A DNA stretch of 9,910 nucleotides. It comes from Pseudomonadota bacterium (GTDB taxonomy: Bacteria; Pseudomonadota; Gammaproteobacteria; Burkholderiales; Burkholderiaceae_F). Shown here piece after piece: positions 7,880 through 9,910 of the stretch. The DNA lies in the NCBI GenBank assembly GCA_023443095.1, contig JAEZVV010000018.1:1-9910 (forward strand), in the 5' to 3' direction. The position numbers and the translations under genes were made by a program. A model generated the notes under the pieces. That model saw only the letters and a list, made by a program, of their open reading frames with translations, did no database searches and was not told the DNA's origin. Numbering within the stretch: the first letter of the stretch is position 1; each line of letters opens with the position of its first letter.

Positions 7880-9793
7880 TTACTTCTTTTCTTCGCCCGC
7901 AGCGGGCGCCGCGGCCTTGAGCTTGTAGTCCGGGTTCAGCACCACAGCCTTGTGGCGAGCCTTGAGGCCTTCCGCATACGCCAGGTCGTCGGCGCTGGCA
8001 GCCACCTGCTCGAGCGCGCGCTGCTGCTGGACAGCGGTGTTGGGGTCGACCGGCGGCAGCTTGGACGAGAGCACGCGCGAGATGACATAAGCACCGCCAG
8101 GCAGCTCGGCACCGACATAAGCCGGCAACTTGTCGGCCGCAGGGCGCAGGACCGCGTTGACCAGGACCGGCGGACGACCTTGCGGCTGGGAGCGCGAAAT
8201 CGACGCGGCCGGGCCGAAACCGGCGTCGTCGGGCTTCTTCTGCAGTTCGGCCAGACGCGCTTCGCCGGCGGCGCGCGCAAGCTTGGCAGCCTCTTCGGCC
8301 TGCAGTCGCTGCTTGATCTGCGCCTTCACCTCGTCGAAGGGGCGCAGCGCCGCCGGGCGATGTTCGACCACACGCGCGGCGAGCAAGGTGTTGGGCGCGA
8401 TTTCGATCGCCTGGGTGTTGCGCTTGTTGCGCAGCGCGTCGTCGGCGAACAAGGCCTCGATCACGCGCGCATTGAGTTCCTTCGGCCCGTTGGCCAGCCC
8501 CTGACGGGTGACGCCATCGACGATCTTGGGCGTGAGCTTGAACTTGTCGATCACCGGCTTGAGCGAATCGGACTGCTCGTAGACGGTGTTGGTGAACTGC
8601 TCGGCGCTTTCGGCGAACTTCTTCTGCGCCTGTTGCGCGCGATATTCGCGTTCGAGTTCGGCCCGCACTTCTTCGAAGGGCTTGACCTGGGCCGGCTTGA
8701 CTTCGGTCACTCGGATCACGTGGTAGCCGAAGTCGCTTTCGACCGGGTCGCTGATCCCGCCGACTTTGAGCTTGTAGGCCGCATCCTCGAAGGGCTTGAC
8801 CATCATATTGCGGCCGAAGAAGCCGAGGTCGCCGCCGTTGCCAGCCGAGCCCGGATCCTTCGAGAACTCGCGCGCGAGCTTAGCAAAGTCGGCCGGGTTG
8901 GCGCGCAGCTTGGCAACCAGTTCCTCGGCAGTCTTCTTGGCGGCGTCCTTGTTGCCGCCCTCGACGCCGATCAGGATGTGGCTCGCGCGGCGCTGCTCGT
9001 CGGTGCCGAAGCGGGCCTTGTTCTGCTCGTAGTAGGCCTTGATCTCGGCTTCGGGCGGGTTGATCTGGTCGCTCGCCGCGTCGGGGTTGAGCACCACGTA
9101 TTCGACCTTGATCGACTCGGGCGTCTCGAACGAGGACTTGTTCTTGTCGTAGAAGGCCTGCAGGGCGTCGTCGCCGAGCACGGCCTTGGCGAGGAACTCC
9201 TCGGGGCGAATCACCAGTTCGCGCACTTCGCGGCTTTCCTCGAGCAGGGTGCGGACGTTCGAAGCCACCGATTTCGGCACGATCGCAGTGCTGCCAACGG
9301 CCTGCATCAACTGCTGCCGGACCAGGTCTTGCCGCACTTCGTTGACGAACTGCTGGTCAGAGCGGCCACGCGCTGCCAGGAAGTTCTCGTACGCCGCCGG
9401 GTCGAACTTGCCGTCGCGCTGAAATGGCGCCGCCGACTTGATGATGGCGATCACTTCGGCTTCGGAGATGTTCAGGTTCTCTTTGGCCGCTTCCCGGGTG
9501 AGGGCACGTTCGATCATCAGGCCGTCGAGGATCGCGGCGCGCGCTTCGGCCGAGTCCAGCATGCGTGCATCGAAGCTCTCGCCAATGCTCTGGCGCAGGC
9601 GATCGAGCCGCTCGCGTTTGGCATTGTCGAACTCCTGGGGAGTGATCACGCTGTCGCCGACCTTGGCCAACGCGTTTTCGTCGCCGAGGAAGCGGTTGTA
9701 ACTGTAGATGCCGGTCACCACGAAAGACGGGATGACCAGGATCATCAGGAAGAACATCAACCAGCGTTTGTGATTGCGGAAGGACTCAAGCAT
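7880..9793 (-). CDS. ppiD: Periplasmic folding chaperone / peptidyl-prolyl isomerase PpiD
   Basis: This 637-residue protein is anchored in the inner membrane by one N-terminal segment (about residues 11-31, after a short positively charged MLESFRNHKR) with the rest in the periplasm. Known PpiD binds the Sec translocon and helps newly exported proteins fold. A SurA-like chaperone region (about 40-200) is followed by a parvulin domain (about 266-366) with SHILI, GGDLGFFGR and DFGYHVIRV, then a charged, helix-rich C-terminal part ending in GEEKK. E. coli PpiD has 623 residues. The ATG at 9793 gives the standard N-terminus and has AGG 8 nt upstream. Unlike E. coli PpiD, both parvulin active-site histidines (H272, H358) appear present, so the domain may be catalytically active. 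It lies behind a tRNA-Asp gene and terminator, a placement consistent with betaproteobacteria. Confidence 0.96.
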   Translation of the reverse strand: MLESFRNHKRWLMFFLMILVIPSFVVTGIYSYNRFLGDENALAKVGDSVITPQEFDNAKRERLDRLRQSIGESFDARMLDSAEARAAILDGLMIERALTREAAKENLNISEAEVIAIIKSAAPFQRDGKFDPAAYENFLAARGRSDQQFVNEVRQDLVRQQLMQAVGSTAIVPKSVASNVRTLLEESREVRELVIRPEEFLAKAVLGDDALQAFYDKNKSSFETPESIKVEYVVLNPDAASDQINPPEAEIKAYYEQNKARFGTDEQRRASHILIGVEGGNKDAAKKTAEELVAKLRANPADFAKLAREFSKDPGSAGNGGDLGFFGRNMMVKPFEDAAYKLKVGGISDPVESDFGYHVIRVTEVKPAQVKPFEEVRAELEREYRAQQAQKKFAESAEQFTNTVYEQSDSLKPVIDKFKLTPKIVDGVTRQGLANGPKELNARVIEALFADDALRNKRNTQAIEIAPNTLLAARVVEHRPAALRPFDEVKAQIKQRLQAEEAAKLARAAGEARLAELQKKPDDAGFGPAASISRSQPQGRPPVLVNAVLRPAADKLPAYVGAELPGGAYVISRVLSSKLPPVDPNTAVQQQRALEQVAASADDLAYAEGLKARHKAVVLNPDYKLKAAAPAAGEEKK

Positions 9794-9807
9794 GTTGCGA
9801 ACCTGAT

Positions 9808-9820
9808 GCGCTCCGAGCGC
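9808..9820 (-). other. 13-bp palindrome in the ppiD leader, next to its ribosome site
   Basis: On the minus strand GCGCTCGGAGCGC can fold into a short GC-rich hairpin (5-6 bp stem). It ends 3 nt before the AGG of the ppiD ribosome binding site. It could influence ribosome access or be chance in GC-rich DNA. No T-run follows, so it is not a terminator. Confidence 0.3.
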
Positions 9821-9838
9821 GTAGGTGAAGCAAATAAG

Positions 9839-9866
9839 AAAAAAGGCGAACCGCGGTTCGCCTTTT
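9839..9866 (-). terminator. Rho-independent terminator downstream of tRNA-Asp
   Basis: A perfect 26-bp palindrome (9841-9866) has the core GGCGAAC-CGCG-GTTCGCC. On the minus strand it is followed by six T (9844-9839) and then further T-rich sequence, the classic form of an intrinsic terminator. It starts 8 bp after the CCA end of the tRNA-Asp gene and so should end the tRNA transcript. It lies 45 bp before ppiD. The palindrome also has four T on the plus strand and could weakly stop transcripts from the other side. Confidence 0.88.
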
Positions 9867-9874
9867 CTTGATTC

Positions 9875-9910
9875 TGGCGGAGTGGACGGGACTCGAACCC
9901 GCGACCCCCG
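9875..9910 (-). tRNA. tRNA-Asp, 3' part only (5' part beyond the right edge)
   Basis: Read on the minus strand, the last 36 nt end in an encoded CCA (9877-9875). The T arm GCGGGTTCGAGTCCCGT has a 5-bp stem and a TTCGAGT loop, and the 3' acceptor strand is CCACTCC followed by discriminator G. The GGGGGTCGCGGGTTCGAGTC stretch matches the 3' half of bacterial tRNA-Asp as I recall it from E. coli. The anticodon is outside the window, so the Asp identity rests on this similarity and on the discriminator G, a known Asp identity element. Confidence 0.85.

Noticed and set aside
7712..9871. 719-codon plus-strand open frame opposite ppiD
   Set aside because: It is the complement of a clearly conserved ppiD. 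The translation is rich in Arg, Gly, Val and His in the pattern of a high-GC shadow frame, with no family motif, and it overlaps selU.

Overview
The window is GC-rich, densely packed chromosomal DNA from a proteobacterium. The gene set and order, with a tRNA-Asp gene directly ahead of ppiD and promoters of the TACAAT type, suggest a betaproteobacterium, perhaps of the Azoarcus/Thauera/Rhodocyclales kind. That placement is an inference from gene content, not from a search. There are seven protein genes, six of them complete, and one partial tRNA. I see no mobile element, CRISPR array, phage gene or defence gene.

Left part (1-3998): a large 5-oxoprolinase/hydantoinase-type gene on the minus strand runs off the left edge. 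It diverges from dadA (D-amino acid dehydrogenase) on the plus strand. The 215-bp region between them holds a plausible promoter for each gene and, between the two -35 boxes, a perfect 14-bp palindrome that looks like an operator. Both enzymes handle amino acid derivatives that arise from cell wall, peptide and glutathione turnover, so joint control is possible. dadA is followed after 9 bp by nnr, a two-domain enzyme that repairs hydrated NAD(P)H.

Middle part (4008-7869): nnr converges on an ABC-transporter ATPase gene of the YbbA/LolD type, and their stop codons share one TTAA. The ATPase gene diverges from tesA, a secreted SGNH esterase, with only 14 bp between two TTG start codons. The same divergent pair is found in E. 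coli (ybbA/tesA), but here no permease gene follows the ATPase. tesA is followed after 6 bp by selU, which makes 2-selenouridine in tRNA, so the cell probably makes selenophosphate.

Right part (7880-9910): selU converges, with a 10-bp gap, on ppiD, a membrane-anchored periplasmic folding factor. Upstream of ppiD lie a strong hairpin terminator and the 3' end of a tRNA-Asp gene read in the same direction. No clear ppiD promoter is visible between that terminator and the gene.

Overall this is a housekeeping and metabolic region. I found no convincing new multi-gene system. The points most worth checking are the divergent control region, the unusually tight ATPase/tesA start region, the ATPase without a permease, and PpiD's apparently intact parvulin active site.
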